Below are positions 61,522-64,000 of a DNA stretch of 64,000 nucleotides, in pieces. The stretch is from Parapristionchus giblindavisi. Its lineage: Eukaryota; Nematoda; Chromadorea; Rhabditida; Diplogasteridae. Made by a program: the position numbers and the translations under genes. The DNA lies in the NCBI GenBank assembly GCA_943737045.1, contig CALSFV010000023.1, forward strand, positions 124,001 to 188,000, given 5' to 3'. How positions within the stretch are numbered: the stretch's first letter is position 1; every line of letters starts with the position of its first letter. The notes under the pieces are model-generated. The model did no database searches. It worked only from the letters and a program-made list of their open reading frames with translations, and had not been told where the DNA came from.

Positions 61522-61981
61522 TCATATTGGAACTGTGAAGAGATATTCAATAGACCGATCCTCATCACTGTCAATATTATCCGTCAAACTATCAGAATAA
61601 ACACCAACAGCTAATGTTTTCGCTTCTTTATATGGCTTAAACAGTAAGCAACCTTGTCTCTCCCAATCTTCGCCATGACTCTTATTCGTCGAGTGTTAAA
61701 CTCGAACTCTGTTTCAAAAATACTAATTAGAAACTTTTTCTCCGACCATGGTACCTCGCTTTCGTTGACTGCGAGATATATCGGTTCGAACGGAAAGATT
61801 CAATAAACAATATACAAATGATTTTTTTTTAAATGATTGATAAAATATTACTTTGGATGCACAATAAGGTTTAGATCACTTTCGTTATTCGTTTTGACAT
61901 CAAATCGAGCATCAGTTGTTTTCTTGTTGTAGTTTTCATAAGAACTAATTTTAAGGACCAGGTTATGGAATTTCACAATGT
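61522..61981 (-). pseudogene. Frameshifted remnant of an unrecognised gene
   Basis: Three protein-like blocks lie on the minus strand in order. Block one (61981 to 61852) reads YDIVKFHNLVLKISSYENYN then TTDARFDVKTNNESDLNLIV and ends at a donor-like gtaata. Block two (about 61793 to 61680) reads LAVNESEVPWSEKKFLISIF then ETEFEFNTRRIR. Block three (61680 to TGA 61522-61524) reads HGEDWERQGCLLFKPYKEAK and ends SIEYLFTVPI. Blocks two and three need a one-base frame change near 61680, and blocks one and two lack a phase-matched junction, so I call it decayed (or mis-assembled). No family recognised; a functional gene with odd splicing remains possible. Confidence 0.5.
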
Positions 61982-62999
61982 CGTAAATTTAGTTTAATTA
62001 AATAAATAAATTTTATCGCATCTTGGAAAAGAAAGAGAGGTATTAATAAAAAAAGTCAAAAGACATATTCAGAAAATAAGTTGGTATATGCGATAATTTG
62101 GATTGAATTCACTTCCAAAACGGAATGTTGTTCAGTCTAAATTATTTCATTTTTTACACAATACGATTTGATTTTATAAAAGTTAAATAAATTAGTATTA
62201 ATTTAGTTATGAAAAGCTCAAAATGAATTTGGCTTAATTTTTCATAGGACCGCCTTGAAAGACTGCCATCGAAAACGAAACTTCTCGCGAAACAAACAGT
62301 TCTTTCGTTAAACTATAAGTTAAACTAATTTTATGACTTTGTGTATAACATTATCTACCATATTTCAGCTTCGAAATAATAATACGAATTATAGTATTTT
62401 ATATGAGGAGAAATAGCGAAACGTGCTATGGATGTGAACTTCCTTGAACTACTTCTAATAAAATATTCAACTATTCATGATATCTGTAATAGAACTGAAC
62501 TAATTTTTGAATAATAATGGCATGTGGTTACCGTTTTCAATATTTCAAAGACAAAAAGCGAAATAAATTTACGAATTAAAGTAGCACTTTCGCTGTCAAA
62601 AAGATTAAAACTCATATGTCATAAACTTGTCTATATCTACATACTCACATTATTATCAATCAAGATTTCTCAATATAGTGTTTCCATAAAGATGATTTTT
62701 AATATATTTACAACTCAATGGTCCCTAGTTAGAAATGAAAGACCTTACAATTAGTTTACCTTTCAGAACGTATTACTTTCACTTTTAATGCATTACGGAC
62801 TTGCTTCGCTTTTGAATCAAAACACAACAAACTCATTTTATTATGAAGTCGTTTGATTTATTATCTCTTTTGATGTAGAATCGTACATATTATAATAATA
62901 ATGTATCATAGCTTATATGATCCTCATTAAATCTTCTTTAATGATGAGATATCGACCTCTGAATGTTCTATTGTTCTTTTTTATGTGAGGAAATGAATT
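61982..62999. other. AT-rich intergenic, nothing recognised
   Basis: Both strands were read; no coding pattern, RNA gene or inverted repeat of note. Confidence 0.5.
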
Positions 63000-63175
63000 G
63001 GGTAGAAGACAAGATGGATGCTTAATTTATTCAAAACATTTAGGCGAAATTCACCATCTTCAAAGGTTTAATAAAGGTTTAATTGCCCACGTTTGAGGTA
63101 TTAAATTTCAACTGAAGATGGTGAATTTCCCCGAAACGTTTTGAATAAATTAAACATCCATCTTGTTTTCTACCC
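63000..63175. repeat. 176-bp inverted repeat with an SL1-like loop
   Basis: Arms 63000-63065 (GGGTAGAAGACAAGATGGAT, then CAAAACATTTAGGCGAAATT) and 63112-63175 are reverse complements with about five mismatches in 62 bases. The ~46-base centre contains the SL1-like sequence at 63076-63097. No target duplication is evident. Confidence 0.8.
63076..63175 (+). ncRNA. Candidate SL1-type spliced-leader RNA or derivative
   Basis: 63076-63097 matches the 22-base nematode SL1 leader at 20 positions (A10 to G, A15 to C), beginning GGTTTAATT and ending GTTTGAG, and is followed at once by GTA, the donor of SL RNAs. The next bases keep some resemblance to the C. elegans SL1 RNA intron-like part (an AACTGA block 12 bases past the donor, one base shifted). 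CGTTTTGAAT near 63137 is at best a weak Sm-like site, and no strong 3' stem-loop is seen. It may be an SL RNA gene variant, a pseudogene, or a mobile hairpin that captured the leader. Confidence 0.4.
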
Positions 63176-64000
63176 CGCACTGGCTTCACAAAGAAAAAAC
63201 ATATCTATACCATCATTAAGACAAGAATCTCTTATATGTTTTGTATATGTTCTATCAACCATGTAGTATGAGAAGGCTTTCGACACTATATACTCAATAC
63301 TCCGAAATCGAATTCAATCATCATAAACTTCCTCAAGGTCATTTCTTTGCATACATTAGACATAACAATTGAATGTGATAAACAATGCCGAAGGTGCACA
63401 AATGTACGCGTATGTTTCCATACACTCATAACACACTTTCTCCTTGTTTTCCCCAATGTACGTTGCAAAGGAAATCACTTATAAACATTTACCGACTTTC
63501 GGAAAATTTCCCTACAGCAGAAACAAATAGGCATCTTATTTTTTTTTAATTTTACATTTCGTATGTACATATTTTTCGCAATAGATGCTTACATACACAT
63601 GTGTGAGAACGCTGTCACCACTGGCTATCATTCTCAATACCATGTTTTTAAAGGAATGCACGAAGCTACTTCGAAAGCATTATCTCTAAGATTTCGATCA
63701 CTTTGGAATTTCCAATAGTGTTTCTCATTAGCTTGGAGTACAACATAAAAATATTTCAGCTTCCAACGTCTTCAACTGAAATATTTGATAATTCAATCAA
63801 AGGTCAATCTTTGATTGAATGTGTCGATCCCCAATATATTTTTTATTTGAATATTGTTAGAAGTGAAAACATTTTTTTGTTCACACAGGAATTACATTCG
63901 AGGAAAATACGTGGAAAAGACAAATGTCCACTACTACGAGAAGATTTTTATTAGTCGTTTGTCCTCACTATCATCCTTATTGTATCATCACTCATTCTTC
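63176..64000. other. Window end, nothing firmly recognised
   Basis: A minus-strand stretch 63286-63540 shows scattered Cys/His residues (ICFCCREIFRKS; TRTFVHLRHCLSHS) that faintly recall C2H2 fingers but spacing and frames do not hold. The plus-strand frame 63703-63954 has no recognisable match. Confidence 0.35.

Noticed and set aside
61745..61800. Possible tRNA-like B-box (GGTTCGAAC) with a CTCGC/GCGAG stem
   Set aside because: The same bases read as protein on the minus strand (block two of the gene remnant), which explains them better; no tRNA cloverleaf fits.
63286..63540. C2H2 zinc-finger gene on the minus strand
   Set aside because: Cys and His residues are scattered over different frames and spacing does not match the finger pattern.
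1..64000. CRISPR arrays, operons with ribosome binding sites, rRNA
   Set aside because: No spaced direct repeats or prokaryotic gene organisation; every recognisable gene has spliceosomal introns, and no rRNA sequence was recognised.

Overview
The window is nuclear DNA of a nematode. It is AT-rich, its genes are dense in short introns, and it carries several nematode-specific families: a ground-like (hedgehog-related) protein, a major sperm protein relic, a ShKT-type secreted protein, and a sequence matching the SL1 spliced leader at 20 of 22 positions. Gene models were built by hand: GT-AG (occasionally GC-AG) junctions were accepted only where reading phase was kept. Feature spans include introns, and exon coordinates are given in the evidence. 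The species cannot be named from this sequence.

Layout from left to right: (1) a 5'-incomplete animal haem peroxidase (+, 62-5114); (2) a small secreted cysteine-rich protein (+, 6805-11220) whose first intron holds an element with ~600-bp inverted arms; (3) a Bicaudal-C homologue (+, 12858-21659, KH region plus C-terminal SAM) whose SAM-splitting intron holds a decayed Tc1 transposon and a MITE; (4) a repeat-rich stretch with a relic ORF, a tRNA-like fragment and a 5'-truncated LINE; (5) a lysine-rich protein with an acidic tail (+, 24978-28307) whose last intron holds a MITE and a major sperm protein fragment; (6) a seven-transmembrane protein (+, 29491-31793); (7) a secreted Gly/Met-rich protein with a ShKT-like module (-, 32647-33752); (8) a non-autonomous hAT element with a perfect 8-bp target duplication; (9) a large secreted protein with repeated MAM-like cysteine units (+, 36513-45308) that hosts a 2.7-kb long-arm inverted-repeat element; (10) a BPI/LBP-family secreted lipid-binding protein (-, 45981-50739); (11) a ground-like protein (+, 53261-54121); (12) a flavin-containing monooxygenase (-, 54408-59804); (13) gene-poor sequence with a frameshifted gene remnant and an SL1-like sequence in the loop of a 176-bp inverted repeat.

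The genes do not form one pathway. Many products are secreted or membrane proteins (peroxidase, cysteine-rich protein, ShKT, MAM-like, BPI, ground-like, 7TM), which fits cuticle, extracellular-matrix or surface biology. Candidate trans-splice acceptors lie just upstream of several start codons. Inverted-repeat mobile elements of at least six kinds sit mostly inside introns, and hAT, PIF/Harbinger-like and Tc1/mariner-like target duplications can be read directly.
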